Part shown: positions 8,889 through 18,241 of the stretch, in pieces
How positions within the stretch are numbered: the first letter of the stretch is position 1
How the letters are laid out: the number at the start of each line of letters is the position of its first letter
Assembly: GCA_001275005.1 (NCBI GenBank)
Contig: JWZX01002634.1
Coordinates: 1-26,022 of the forward strand
Source of the DNA: Chrysochromulina tobinii
Taxonomy: Eukaryota; Haptophyta; Prymnesiales; Chrysochromulinaceae
Length of the DNA: 26,022 nucleotides
Reading direction: 5' to 3'
Position numbers and translations under genes: made by a program
Notes under the pieces: generated by a model
The model's database searches: none
Told to the model about the DNA's origin: nothing
Seen by the model: only the letters and a program-made list of their open reading frames with translations

Positions 8889-10427
8889 ATGATGCTCCTC
8901 ACCATGATGGCGACTTTAACGGTCCACATCGTCCAGGCCAACCTTCAGACGCAATCAAGCGCGTCACTCGCCAGCACTCACAAACATCGGCAACTTCAAG
9001 CCACGAACGCCACATATCCTGCGATCGCCGGCTACTTGCCCCGCACGGACGTGGTGCAGCACAACCGCATCGACCTGGACCAGCGGGCGATGGAGGCGGC
9101 GCTGAACGCGTTCAACTGGACGAGCGCCCTCAGCGTCTACGCCTCCGGACGCCACTCGCAGGGCTCGTCCGGCCTGCGCACGCTTCGGAGCTTCTCGACG
9201 CGCGCGCAGGCGCTCATGTACTCGAGCTGCCCGGGCTGCCCGTACCGGCACTACTCGATGTTCTACACGTACTACGGCGACTTTGACTACGCCGATAAGT
9301 GGGTGAGCGCGGCGCTCGCCGGCACCAACATGAACTTCGCGAGCGGCCGCTTCGGCCCGAATGACTTCAGCACGCTTGGCAACCTCGCGCGGCTCGAGGC
9401 TGTGCAGAAGGGCACGGCGTACATGAACGTGTGGATGTACGTGATCCGCGAGTTCGAGGACGCGATCGACGACTGCCACAGCTGCACGGGCGCCGACTGC
9501 AACGAGCACTCGAGCACGCTCAACGCGGGCGCGGTACATGCGTGGGACGAGGGCGTCGCCTTCTACACCGGCTCGCTCGAGGGTGAGAGCGTGGGTGGCA
9601 ATCGCACGGGTGAGCTCGTGTACCGTCTGGCCGAGATGCGCTGCGTCAACTTCGGCACGTGCGGCCCGGACGGCGACTCGACCGTTGGGACGTCCAAGGT
9701 GAACATCGAGCTGCTCGCGCTCTTTGAGCAAGGAGCGCGCAAGATCGAGCGCGGCGAGTGCAGTGCGGTGCGTCCGATTGTGACCAGGATCGTGAGCCTG
9801 ATGGCGGTGCCGCTCGTGCAAGGCGCGCTGCGGTACGCGTACCTTGTGGGGATGGTGCCGAGCTCGCGCACGCCCAGGGCCGCGGCCGAGGGCTCCGTGT
9901 TCACGGCGGCGGTGCTGCCGATGGTGCATTACTGCAGCCCCGGGGCGGCGGCGACGATCAGCGCCAACATGCGCAACGGCCTGTTCGATGCGGGCGTGTA
10001 CCCCAACTTCTTGTTGGTCAAGGCAGCGTTCGAGTCGACGTACGCGTGCCTGGGCTTCACGTGCGACCAGGTGGGCGCGCTGCAGAACAGCTCGGGCAGC
10101 CTGCTCCATGCGGACACGGCGGCATGCATCACTGTTACGTCGTCGCCGCCCCCTCCGCCACCGTCAAATCTTTGGCTTAAGTTGAGCAGCGACTCAACTT
10201 CGATCGTCATCGCTGTTGTCGTTCTCATCGTCTTGTTCTTCCTGGCATCGGCTCTCTTCCTCATGATCCGCCATCGCCTCGAACGCCGCAAGCCTCAACG
10301 CGCGTCGATCGAGTTCACTGTCTTTGGAGGCGGAGTGGCCAATAATGACGAGAAGGCTAAGGGACCGGGCATGCCACAGATGAAAGTTGGGCCTTCGAAG
10401 TTGGATCATATCTATGGCGCAGTCTAG
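8889..10427 (+). CDS. FEA1-like low-iron-inducible periplasmic protein, membrane anchored
   Basis: A 512-residue intronless protein. The start at 8889 opens a hydrophobic signal peptide (MMLLTMMATLTVHIVQA). The body, residues 42-395, matches the Fe-assimilation/high-CO2-inducible (FEA1/H43) family known from Chlamydomonas: YLPRTDVVQHNRIDLDQ (49-65), DYADKWVSAAL (133-143), YMNVWMYVIREFEDAIDDC (178-196), HAWDEGVAFYTGSLEG (217-232), RCVNFGTCG (251-259), VPLVQGALRYAY (308-319) and YACLGFTC (385-392). The acidic EFEDAIDDC and HAWDEGV segments are plausible metal ligands. Unlike soluble FEA1, it ends with a Pro-rich linker, one transmembrane helix (438-459) and a basic cytosolic tail, so it is probably tethered to the plasma membrane. 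N-glycosylation sequons occur near residues 40, 76, 238 and 400. The family assists iron uptake; no iron-responsive element is identifiable. Confidence 0.85.
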   Translation: MMLLTMMATLTVHIVQANLQTQSSASLASTHKHRQLQATNATYPAIAGYLPRTDVVQHNRIDLDQRAMEAALNAFNWTSALSVYASGRHSQGSSGLRTLRSFSTRAQALMYSSCPGCPYRHYSMFYTYYGDFDYADKWVSAALAGTNMNFASGRFGPNDFSTLGNLARLEAVQKGTAYMNVWMYVIREFEDAIDDCHSCTGADCNEHSSTLNAGAVHAWDEGVAFYTGSLEGESVGGNRTGELVYRLAEMRCVNFGTCGPDGDSTVGTSKVNIELLALFEQGARKIERGECSAVRPIVTRIVSLMAVPLVQGALRYAYLVGMVPSSRTPRAAAEGSVFTAAVLPMVHYCSPGAAATISANMRNGLFDAGVYPNFLLVKAAFESTYACLGFTCDQVGALQNSSGSLLHADTAACITVTSSPPPPPPSNLWLKLSSDSTSIVIAVVVLIVLFFLASALFLMIRHRLERRKPQRASIEFTVFGGGVANNDEKAKGPGMPQMKVGPSKLDHIYGAV

Positions 10428-11113
10428 CTTCATGCTAAAACCGACGATCGGTCGGAACGTGACGCACACACAGCGACAATGTCTTGCGCCTCGCGGGTGG
10501 GGTGGGGGGGGGTCGTCAGTGTGCAGTGAGTGGTGATTCGGCGTCCTGGTGGGTTCTAGCGCCGAAGGCGCTAGATTAGTTGTCTTCTGGGGCGAGCAAC
10601 GTAACTGGGGCGGAGGCGCGGCTGCCCTTCGAGCAGAGCGCGCTGGCGGGCGGGGTATGAACCAAACGCATGCATGCAGGAGGATACATACCATAAAGCC
10701 CACAGTCCGAACAGCCGGTTACTGTGGGAATACTGTGGAAAGAAGGCGCGTCGCCTGCCTCAGGCTTTGCGCAATCGTCACGCGCCTGTGTGAGGTCGCC
10801 GCGCAAGGCGGCTCTCCCACCGCGTGTTTGTCGTGTGGCCGTCTCTGGGGGGCTGCTTATTCATAACCATCCCTTTAAGTCGAGTGTGGACGGACGATGC
10901 ACAGAGAAGACAGCGACATGCTGCTCGTGCGCGCCAGCTGTGGACCAATACACCTGGAAGCGTGATGTCGCTGCACGCCAGCTGTGGACCTGGGCACAAT
11001 TACCTGTTCAGGAACATTTCACTGAACACACAGCTAACACACACCAGACCATCTACACACCTCTCACCTGTTTTACGGTAACCGAGCATGCGAGCAACGA
11101 CGCCGCCCTGAAG
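10428..11113. other. Convergent intergenic region with repeats
   Basis: It lies between the 3' ends of the FEA1-like and LRR genes. No gene is supported. It holds a hairpin (listed separately) and a direct repeat CGCCAGCTGTGGACC at about 10932 and 10977. Confidence 0.5.
10555..10575. terminator. Perfect 9-bp stem, GAA triloop hairpin downstream of FEA1-like gene
   Basis: TCTAGCGCC pairs perfectly with GGCGCTAGA around GAA, about 130 bp after the stop codon. It may mark the transcript 3' end or be a structured 3' UTR element; in a eukaryote its role is uncertain. Confidence 0.35.
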
Positions 11114-13681
11114 CTACAAATGCAACATAAATCCACTGCGGTCCGTCACCGCATCTTGCAATGCTTGTTTTCCTGCATCTCCCATGCTATTGCTACCAAG
11201 CCACAGCTTGGTCAGCACCCCTGTGCCCGAGGACAGGGCACCCGCGATGGCCTTGGCACCCTCGTCACCGATTTTGTTGGTGTCCAGGCGCAGGGTGGTC
11301 AACACCGCCGTGCCCGACTTGAGGGAGTCGGCGATGGCCTTGGCGCCGTCGTCGCCGATGTTATTGTAGTACAGGCGCAGCTCGGTCAACACCGTTGTGC
11401 CCGAGGACAGGGCACCCGCGATTGCCTTGGCGCCGTCGTCGCTGATCTTATTGCTGCCCAGGCCCAAGGTGGTCAACACCGCTGTGCCCGAGGAAAGGGC
11501 ACCCGCGATGGCCCTGGCGCCGTCGTCGCCGATATTGTTGCTGCCCAGGTGCAGGGTGATTAACACCGACGTGCCCGACTTCAGCGCCTTAGCGATTGCA
11601 ATTGCACCCTCCTTGCCGATCTGATTGTAGCGGAGATTTAGACTAGTCACCACGGACGTGCCCGACTGCAAGGCCTCGGCAATTGCAATCGAACCCTCAT
11701 CGCCGATATCGTTGCCGTGCAACTCGAGGTTGGTCACCGCCGATGTGCCAGAGGAGAGGGCACCCATGATGGCCTTGGCCCCCTCTGGACCGATGCAGTT
11801 GTTGCCGAGACTTAGATCGGTCAACACCGTCATAAACTTCAGATCGGACCCAATCAGGATGGTGTCGGCGGGTTGGAGGTCCTGGCCCGAGAGGTCGGCC
11901 TTCGTCTGGTCGCGTGTCATGCTTGTGAGCATGATGCCCTTGTCCGCGCCGATCTTGGCAAGCATCGTGGCCGACTCAATGTCGAAGCTGTTCTTGAGCA
12001 GATTGCACTTCTTGAGCACCGACGTAGCCGGAAGGAGATATGCGATGAGCATGGCCGCAGCTACGTGGAGCCCCCTATCGGACAAGTCGAGCTCCGCCGT
12101 GACGCTGTCCTCGCGCATTTGCTGCACCGGAATGCCGCAAACGACTCCCAAGCCTGCACAGGCAACGGCTGCGATCGTCAGCCTCAACGGCGGCTCTCCC
12201 TCGCCTGAGATGCAGCTATTGAGAGCATCCTTAGCTGTACCAAGAAGAAAGAATCCTACTTCGCCCTCGTCGTCCATGTCGTCGTCCACGTCATTGTCCT
12301 CCTCATCATCCAGATTTGCGGCCCGAATGGCGGCCACGTCCACCACATAGCCGTAGCCATGGAGGCGCGCTAGTCCAGGCACCATCCGCCCTGCTATGGC
12401 CGCGTCTCCAGGCCGGCCGGCCTCGATGAGCTGCTCGACGTCGAGGTCGGTGATCGCATCCAGAAGTGTGGGTACGGGCTGCCCGTCGCGGCGGCAAAAG
12501 CGCGCGCAGAGGACACGTCGCGCCAGCGCTCGCCGAACTCGATCCACGCCCTTGAGCTCTGCAATTGTGGCCACGTCCACCAGGCCCAGAGCAGCCTCCA
12601 TGGCATCCTCCGTGGCATCCAAGAACGGGGGCTGATGCAGCAGTGCGGGCGGTGCTGTGGAGCTGCTGGCTGACTGCGGCGGCGCCTCGAAGCCTTCTGG
12701 TACAAATACCGGCTCGGCGATGGACGCCGCGCCCTCCTCCGCGCTGCCAAAGTCACGATCTGCGCCAAGCAGCACACAGAGTTCGGAAGCGCACTTGCCG
12801 TTGAGCCGGGAGGCGATGACATGTTGGATGTTTTTGACCGCCGTGGGGGCGTCAAGGTAGAGGGCGTCCTCGATGAGTTTGGTTTGCTGCAATAGCCAAG
12901 CCCGAGCCGCATGATGCTCTTTGTCCGCTTGAGCCGCATGAAGCTCTTCCTCCGCCCGAGCCGCACAAAGCTCCTCCACTGCAGCTTCATGGCTAGCCTC
13001 CGCCTTGCGTAGCTTGGCGCGCAGATCCTCGAGCCGTGCTCGCAAATCCTCGAGCCGTGCATCCTCCTCAGACAGGGCCGCCTTCGCAGCAGCCACTCGC
13101 GCCGCCAACGCGTCCGTGGCCACAGCGTAAGCTCGCAAGGCTCTGTCTTGGGCACATTGCTCGAGGGCACAGGAGTCCGGGCCCTCATTGGTTGGCCATG
13201 TGAAGGCTGGGTCGTTCAACTTGCACACCATCTGAAGCGTCGAGGTCATGACCGTGGGCATGGGATAGATGCCATCCTCGGAGGTGGCGAGATCCATCAG
13301 ATCCTTCAAGGTGCCCATGACTCGGGCTGCATCGCGCGACAACGTGACCTCTCCGTCTCGCGCTCGCACGCGTATTCGCTCATCGTGTTTGGCCTTCTTC
13401 GCCTTGGGCGCCTCCTCCTGCTCCTCGGCAGACGGCGCATCCTTTTCCTTGCCGCCGCCGACCGCCGCCACGAACTGGTCCTCGGTCCAGATCTCGACGC
13501 CCTTGGCCTTGGCGTCGTCCTCCTCCACGGCTCCCGCGCCCTGGCCTGCAACGAGGATGCTGGTATTCGTGGTGACGGAGGAGTCAACCTTTGCTCCTGC
13601 CGACTCGGCCGCTTTGGTCGCTTCAACGCGCGTCATCGTGAAGGTGTTGGTGAACACGATCGTCTTGCCTGACAGGCTCAT
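11114..13681 (-). CDS. BRCT + Skp1/POZ-like + coiled-coil + leucine-rich-repeat protein
   Basis: An 855-residue intronless protein. Residues 1-75 form a BRCT domain (LSGKTIVFTNTFTMTR, the Gly-Ala-Lys turn, and Trp65 in GVEIWTEDQF). A Lys-rich nuclear-localisation-like patch (KAKKAKHDER) follows at 93-102. Residues 103-155 resemble the Skp1/elongin C POZ fold start (IRVRARDGEVTLSRDAARVM then GTLKDLMD). Residues 185-275 are a charged coiled coil. After an acidic linker (DDEEDNDVDDDMDDEGE), about residues 615-845 carry eight RNase-inhibitor-type leucine-rich repeats of 29 residues (LxLxxNxIGDDGAKAIAGAL). BRCT domains bind phosphopeptides or DNA ends, Skp1/POZ domains act in ubiquitin ligases, and LRRs bind proteins. 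A nuclear adaptor role is inference. The start is the first ATG and begins directly with the BRCT strand. Confidence 0.8.
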   Translation of the reverse strand: MSLSGKTIVFTNTFTMTRVEATKAAESAGAKVDSSVTTNTSILVAGQGAGAVEEDDAKAKGVEIWTEDQFVAAVGGGKEKDAPSAEEQEEAPKAKKAKHDERIRVRARDGEVTLSRDAARVMGTLKDLMDLATSEDGIYPMPTVMTSTLQMVCKLNDPAFTWPTNEGPDSCALEQCAQDRALRAYAVATDALAARVAAAKAALSEEDARLEDLRARLEDLRAKLRKAEASHEAAVEELCAARAEEELHAAQADKEHHAARAWLLQQTKLIEDALYLDAPTAVKNIQHVIASRLNGKCASELCVLLGADRDFGSAEEGAASIAEPVFVPEGFEAPPQSASSSTAPPALLHQPPFLDATEDAMEAALGLVDVATIAELKGVDRVRRALARRVLCARFCRRDGQPVPTLLDAITDLDVEQLIEAGRPGDAAIAGRMVPGLARLHGYGYVVDVAAIRAANLDDEEDNDVDDDMDDEGEVGFFLLGTAKDALNSCISGEGEPPLRLTIAAVACAGLGVVCGIPVQQMREDSVTAELDLSDRGLHVAAAMLIAYLLPATSVLKKCNLLKNSFDIESATMLAKIGADKGIMLTSMTRDQTKADLSGQDLQPADTILIGSDLKFMTVLTDLSLGNNCIGPEGAKAIMGALSSGTSAVTNLELHGNDIGDEGSIAIAEALQSGTSVVTSLNLRYNQIGKEGAIAIAKALKSGTSVLITLHLGSNNIGDDGARAIAGALSSGTAVLTTLGLGSNKISDDGAKAIAGALSSGTTVLTELRLYYNNIGDDGAKAIADSLKSGTAVLTTLRLDTNKIGDEGAKAIAGALSSGTGVLTKLWLGSNSMGDAGKQALQDAVTDRSGFMLHL
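11150..11850. repeat. 87-bp tandem coding repeats (LRR array)
   Basis: Eight consecutive 87-bp units encode the leucine-rich repeats. Neighbouring units share long identical stretches, for example TGTGCCCGAGGACAGGGCAC at 11222 and again 174 bp (two units) later, which indicates recent duplication or gene conversion. Confidence 0.85.
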
Positions 13682-14693
13682 TCCCGGCCCGGATTCCCGT
13701 CTCAGCTTTTGCGACTTCTCGTGCCCTAATCCTGTGCCGAATCACGCAATTGTGTGTGAATGTGAATGTGTGTCTACTTCTGGTAACTTCTAACACGCAA
13801 AAAAGATCTGTTAAACACCAGAAAGACACCGGGAAGAGCCGGAAACACGAAACGTACCGGTACAGGAAGAACAGTACGTGACGTCGGTGATCGTGTAGAG
13901 TCGGCATTGTGTTCGGTTCGTTCTTGACACTTGAGTCAAGTAACTTGAGACTGAGGCCTCGACTGTGCGGAGTCAAACTTGATCTTCATCTTGAATCCGG
14001 GACGGTCCCGACTTCGGACGCGTCCGACCGGGGTCCGAGTCAGACAGCACCCCGCGATTTCCCGCGGGGCTGTCGCCCGCGTGCCCCGTACCGTGATGCT
14101 GATCTTGAGCTGTCGCGTTCCCGCCCCCGCCGGCACAGCGGCACTGCCACAGCGGATAGCCGAATACTCAATACACGAGCTTGAGCCCTGGCTGTCGAGC
14201 TGTCGAGCTGTCGAGGCTCCGTCGAGCCGCTGTCGAGACTAAACAGAATCAGAAACGAACACGAGCCGCTGCCTCGAAGGACCCGATCCCGAACGCCGAA
14301 GCGCAAGCGGCCTCCCGCGCCGCATGCCCGCGCCGGTGTAACGCCGGTGTTTTTTCAACCTTGTTTTCAACACAATTCAACACCAGTACCGGGAGACTCG
14401 CTCATGACACGAATCGGGCGAGCCGGGACGCGCACACACGTACAGGTGCTAGCGTGACGAGGTCCCTGGTAACGGAACTACGCAGCGGGTCTGAAATCCC
14501 CCCGCGTATTGACGCAATCGCCACCACCCAACTGCCTCGCGCGCCGCGCTCGGATGGTGTCTTCGCCCGCGTGTCGGCGTGTGCTCCGTGACTGTGTGCG
14601 TCCATCGGCATGCTCGGAGGTCCCTTCGCGCGTCAGCTGAGCCCGTGGTGGTACCGAGTTGGGAAGTACTGGGTAGGTATTGGGTAGCAGTGC
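13682..14693. other. Long intergenic region without a supported gene
   Basis: About 1 kb between the 5' end of the BRCT/LRR gene and the 3' end of the next minus-strand gene. It holds a short inverted repeat (CTTGAC...GTCAAG near 13922-13939) and repeated CGAGCTGTCGAG words at 14190-14235. No frame on either strand reads like a protein. The first 200 bp, which are AT-richer, are the likely promoter of the LRR gene. Confidence 0.5.
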
Positions 14694-15879
14694 TCAACGG
14701 GAATGGGCAAGGGATGCAGGGACGCAACTATCAGAGGTGCTATGAACGACCGGGGCGTCAGTTGGAGCCACCAGCTTCTGCCGCAGGTCACGGATCTCGC
14801 GGAAGAGCTCTTGCTGCTCCTGTTGAAGCGAGAGCAGCAAAGAGCGATTCTCCTGCACCCTGCTCCAGAGATCATCGAGGGTACGTTTCGCGGACGTGCC
14901 GCCGGGCACGAGGCCGCACTCCTCCTCGAGATCATTGAGCAGAAAGCTCTCGAGCTCGCCGCTGGGTCCAGATTCGCCGATCGCGGCCTGGGGTTTCGCG
15001 GACGTGTCGCCGGGCACGAGGCCGCACTCCTCCTCGAGATCATCGAGCAGAAAGCTCTCGAGCTCACACCTGGGTCCAGATTCGCCCATCGCGGCCGCGG
15101 CTGCTTTGGCAGCAGCTTTCTTACCGGGCGGCCGGCGCAACTTGGTAATCGTGCGAATGGGCGCAGTGTACACGTCGAAGTCTGAGCGCTCGGCGCAGGT
15201 GACCTGCACGCGGAAGCGATTTCCGCGGCAGAGTGAAGAGAGCACAGTGATGCGCAGTTTGAAGGCTGCGATGCCATGATCGATGATTGCCTCGCCACCG
15301 AGCAGTGGGGGCTCGAGGGTCGCTGATAACTCCTCGACCCGGGAGCCATTCTGCTCGTACACGAGAGTCGCCTTGAGGCGGAGGCCGTCCTCGGCATCGG
15401 TTGGCGTGGCGCCGTCGCCTTCAAAGATGCCCACGCGAAGAATGAAGTAGCGAAGTGTTGACATGACATTCTCTGGCGTACCATCCATTGCATTGTCAAG
15501 GCGGTGGACGTCGTGCTGCAGGATGTGCAGCCAGAGCTGGCCCGATCGCCTGGAAGTTGAGACACTTGACATGGATGCAAACCTGATGACGCCAGATCAC
15601 GGGCACAACGTTCTGATCCTTTCCTTCTTTGTAGCGGCCATAAATGGGCTTCTCTTGATAAAGCTTTACAGCGCGACGAATTCCTTCCCACCCCCCGGTT
15701 TCGTCTGTACACTGGGAGAGATGCTTCAGAGATTCACCGCCAGCGCGAAAATAGCGGTCGAAAGGTTTTGGGATTTGGCGGGTGAGCAAGCACTTTTTTC
15801 TTCGTTTACTGTGAGATGTGAGCATGTGAGGGTGACAGCGACTCTGGTGGCTTGGCGCCGAGTACGTGCCCGAGTACAT
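14694..15879 (-). CDS. Unknown two-exon protein with 36-residue tandem repeat
   Basis: Exon 1 is 15879-15583 and exon 2 is 15536-14694, about 379 residues; a second in-frame ATG at 15825 would remove 18 residues. Exon 1 reads GGWEGIRRAVKLYQEKPIYG then RYKEGKDQNVVPVIWRHQ, and joins in phase 0 to LWLHILQHDVHRLDNAMDG. A beta-rich block follows (LRLKATLVYEQNGS, GIAAFKLRITVLSS, NRFRVQVTCAERSD, APIRTITKLRRPPGKK). It looks like an immunoglobulin/Rel-like fold and its basic end could bind nucleic acid, but I cannot name the family. Two copies of an acidic ESGPxxELESFLLxDLEEEC motif and a C-terminal leucine-zipper-like helix (WSRVQENRSLLLSLQQEQQ) follow. Divergent with the EF-hand gene. Confidence 0.6.
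14880..15098. repeat. Two-copy 108-bp tandem repeat in coding sequence
   Basis: GCCGGGCACGAGGCCGCACT recurs at 14901 and 15009, exactly 108 bp apart, with long flanking identity. It encodes the two acidic ELESFLL[DN]DLEEECGLVPG blocks on the minus strand. Confidence 0.9.
15537..15582 (-). other. Short intron (46 nt) in unknown minus-strand gene
   Basis: On the minus strand the donor is CGTCATCAG|GTTTGC and the acceptor GGGCCAG|CTCTGG. Splicing keeps phase 0 and joins two frames that both read like protein. An earlier AG (AACTTCCAG) would lead into the wrong frame. The intron lacks the TGAT-rich words of the family A introns. Confidence 0.5.
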
Positions 15880-15972
15880 GTACCGCACTCTACAATAAAC
15901 ATACACAGGAGTCCTTTCTGGGTACCTTGAGCGGTGACTCCCATAAAAAGGTCTGCCCACGGCGTTTTCATC
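15880..15972. promoter_or_regulatory. Short divergent promoter region
   Basis: This 93-bp gap separates the divergent starts of the unknown gene and the EF-hand gene. It contains an AT-rich TACAATAAACATACA segment. No element can be assigned with certainty. Confidence 0.35.
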
Positions 15973-17809
15973 ATGGCGTCCTATGAATCGGGCGTGGTAC
16001 AAGTAGACGACCGGACCCTCGAGACCATCTTCACCAAGTATGCGAGTAAGGATGGCCATGTAGGTACGAAGGAGCTCAAGAAGATGCTCGACTCGCTCGA
16101 CATAGTCCTCAAGCCCGACCAATTAAAGGCGGCCATGGAGGAGGCCGACCCCGATGGGAGCGGCCAGATCGACTTTGAGGAGTTCAAGAAGGCGATGCAC
16201 AGCAAAGCACTCGACGGATGCACGGTGGGCGGCGTGTTCCAAATGATGCGCGTCGTCTTCGACACCTTCGACCACGACAAGTCGGGCCACATAGACACTG
16301 GAGAGCTCCGGGCGATCTGCGAGAGGCTCGAAATGGATCTCAAGCCCGGTGAGCTTGAGAAGATGATGAAGGAGGCCGACCCCGACGGCTCGGGGCACAT
16401 CGACTTCGGCGAGTTCGTAGTCACGGTGGGCGACCAGTTGAAAAAGGGCGGCAAGTTCGCCGAAGTGTACCAAAAGGCGCTCCACGCGGTCAACGAGGCC
16501 TCAAAGGAAGGGGCCGACTGGGTCAAAGGTTTCAACCCGCTGGTCGCGGCGGCGCAGCTCGCGAAGGCGAAGCAGCCGGCTCGCCGCGCCTTCCTCGGCG
16601 CGCCCACGAATGGCTCGTACGCGCTCGTTGCCGAGATGGGCACGCCCCCCGATGCGGACTGCTCCGAGCGTGCGCGCGACACGGTGCTCGGATTCTTCGT
16701 CGCGCAGAACACGCTGTTCATGGTGCTCGCGGGGATCAGCGCGCTCGTCATCGTGGGCTTTGGCGTCGCCATCGGCGTCTTCCTCCTCTCGGCCATCATC
16801 GGCGCTGAGATCTTCACCCTCACTGACATCTACCCAGAGTGCACGAACAAGACGCGTTCCATCGAGCTCTACCTGGAGCGCAACCCGAGCAAGTACTGGA
16901 CAGAACGGGACGGGGTGTACGCGCCGGCGACGCACAACAAGGTCGACCGCGTCTTCGGCCAGGGCATGCACAAGGTGTGCACCGACGGCCAGCTCTGGTT
17001 CAATATCTGCATCAAGGTCTTCACCTTCGTCTTCTCGTACATCAACCTCTTGCCGGTGCCATGGCGCTTCGCCATCCTCTGTGACGCGTACGACACGGAC
17101 AACCGGAACAAGGGCCAGGTCGGACTGTGATGGCCACGGATGGCCACGGATGGCCTCTCTGAGTGCGTCCTTGATTGCGTCCCTCATCAGGTCGGCGCCT
17201 CCTCATGGCTCTGATGATCTCTGAGTGCATGCTGATTGCGTCCCTCATCAGGTCGGCGTCGACTTCTACGGCCGGCCGACCGAAGCGCTCTGGTTCCACC
17301 TGCCAATGCGCACGCGCAAGATCGTGGCCTGGTGCCTCAACATCGGCTACGTGGCGCACTACGTCTCGCTGGGCACCCACATCTACTATTGGGAGTATTG
17401 GGACACCCAGGGAATGCCCGGGGCTCCTGCGGTCAATATTCCCTTCATCATCTCCATCGTCGCCCCCATCATCGGGGCACAATTCCAGGGTGCGGCCGAG
17501 AAGGCGGTGATGAAGGCCAACCCGAAGCGCTTCCCGCCCACGTTCGATGAGTACCTAGCCAAGGCCAAGGCCGACTACGCAGAAGACCTGAGGACCGGGA
17601 AGGCGACGCGCTTGGGGTGTGGCCTCGGCTTCCTCAAGCACCTGCTCAAAGCCCAGGCGCAGATGAAGAAGGACCAGAAGGAGTTTGAAGCTCTCAGCGG
17701 GCTCACGTCGTCCAACATGGCAGGCATCGTGACCAAAAAAGTCTCCCCAATATTCACAGTGGTGGTCGTTCCCAACGCTCCTTCGGCGTCCACTGCGGAT
17801 GCGGTTTGA
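15973..17809 (+). CDS. Calmodulin-like EF-hand protein fused to a membrane domain
   Basis: Exon 1 is 15973-17118 and exon 2 is 17252-17809, giving 567 residues. The start at 15973 is the first ATG (TCATCATGGCG). The N-terminal 155 residues are a calmodulin-like module. EF1 (about 23-34, ASKDGHVGTKE) is degenerate. EF2 (59-70, DPDGSGQIDFEE), EF3 (100-111, DHDKSGHIDTGE) and EF4 (136-147, DPDGSGHIDFGE) have complete Ca2+-binding loops. A linker follows, then a hydrophobic segment (about 246-277, FMVLAGISALVIVGFGV), further hydrophobic helices around FNICIKVFTFVFSYINLLPV, and, across the intron, KIVAWCLNIGYVAHYVSLG and VNIPFIISIVAPIIGAQF. I do not recognise the membrane domain family. A Ca2+-regulated membrane protein is the natural inference. 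Confidence 0.8.
17119..17251 (+). other. Intron in EF-hand/membrane gene (introner-like family A)
   Basis: The exon end GGCCAG is followed by GTCGGACTGTGATGG, and the acceptor CCCTCATCAG by GTCGGCGTCGAC; the word CAGGTCGG occurs at both splice sites. Splicing in phase 0 gives NKGQ|VGVDFYGRP. The whole block TTGATTGCGTCCCTCATCAG plus GTCGGCG appears nearly unchanged earlier in the intron (acceptor after 17190), but using that acceptor runs into a stop. Confidence 0.8.
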
Positions 17810-17832
17810 CGAGACGCTTGAGTGTGGCGCCG

Positions 17833-18241
17833 TTAGAGGCGCACGCATGCGTACATTGACGAGGCGCAGCCGACGACGCGAACGCACCCCCCCCGGTGCT
17901 CAGCACGGCGCTCGACGAGTGCATGTACCCGTGTGACAGGCACAGAAGTGTCCATGCAAAGGACATCGAAGAGTTGCGCGACAGGTGGCCGAAAAGCAGC
18001 GGCAGGACGGGCGGCGTACACGTTGACGTCCTCTGCGATGACGGGGTCGAGCAGGCGATGGGGCAGAGGAGCTCGTTCACAGAGGAGCTCGTTCACAGAG
18101 GAGCTCGTTCACAGAGGAGCTCGTTCACAGAGGAGCTCGTTCACAGAGGAGCTCGTTCATGGCCTCGTTGACCCCGCTCTTGTGTCGGCGAAACTCCTGT
18201 GCCGTCCCGTCGGCAGCCGCGCGGCCGCGCTTGGACGACAT
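17833..18241 (-). CDS. Hypothetical gene candidate interrupted by 16-bp repeats
   Basis: On the minus strand, 18241 opens MSSKRGRAAADGTAQEFRR then HKSGVNEAMNELLCE with good codon usage and then runs into a 16-bp tandem repeat. Beyond the repeat another frame reads RLLDPVIAEDVNVYAARPAA then AFRPPVAQLFDVLCMDTSVP, ending at 17833. The repeat length is not a multiple of three, so the two halves are in different frames unless the repeats are spliced out. Each unit carries a GT, and CATCGCAG just after the array could be an acceptor, but no combination I tried is clearly right. The family is not recognised. Confidence 0.35.
18069..18158. repeat. 16-bp tandem repeat, five full copies plus a partial one
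   Basis: The unit GAGCTCGTTCACAGAG is repeated perfectly from 18069 with period 16; the sixth copy breaks down as GAGCTCGTTCATGGCC. Confidence 0.95.

Noticed and set aside
11658-12350. Plus-strand open frames opposite the LRR gene
   Set aside because: They mirror the LRR repeats and have no domain of their own.
13909-14632. Open frames in the long intergenic region
   Set aside because: No frame shows domain motifs, a sensible start or coding-like codon usage.
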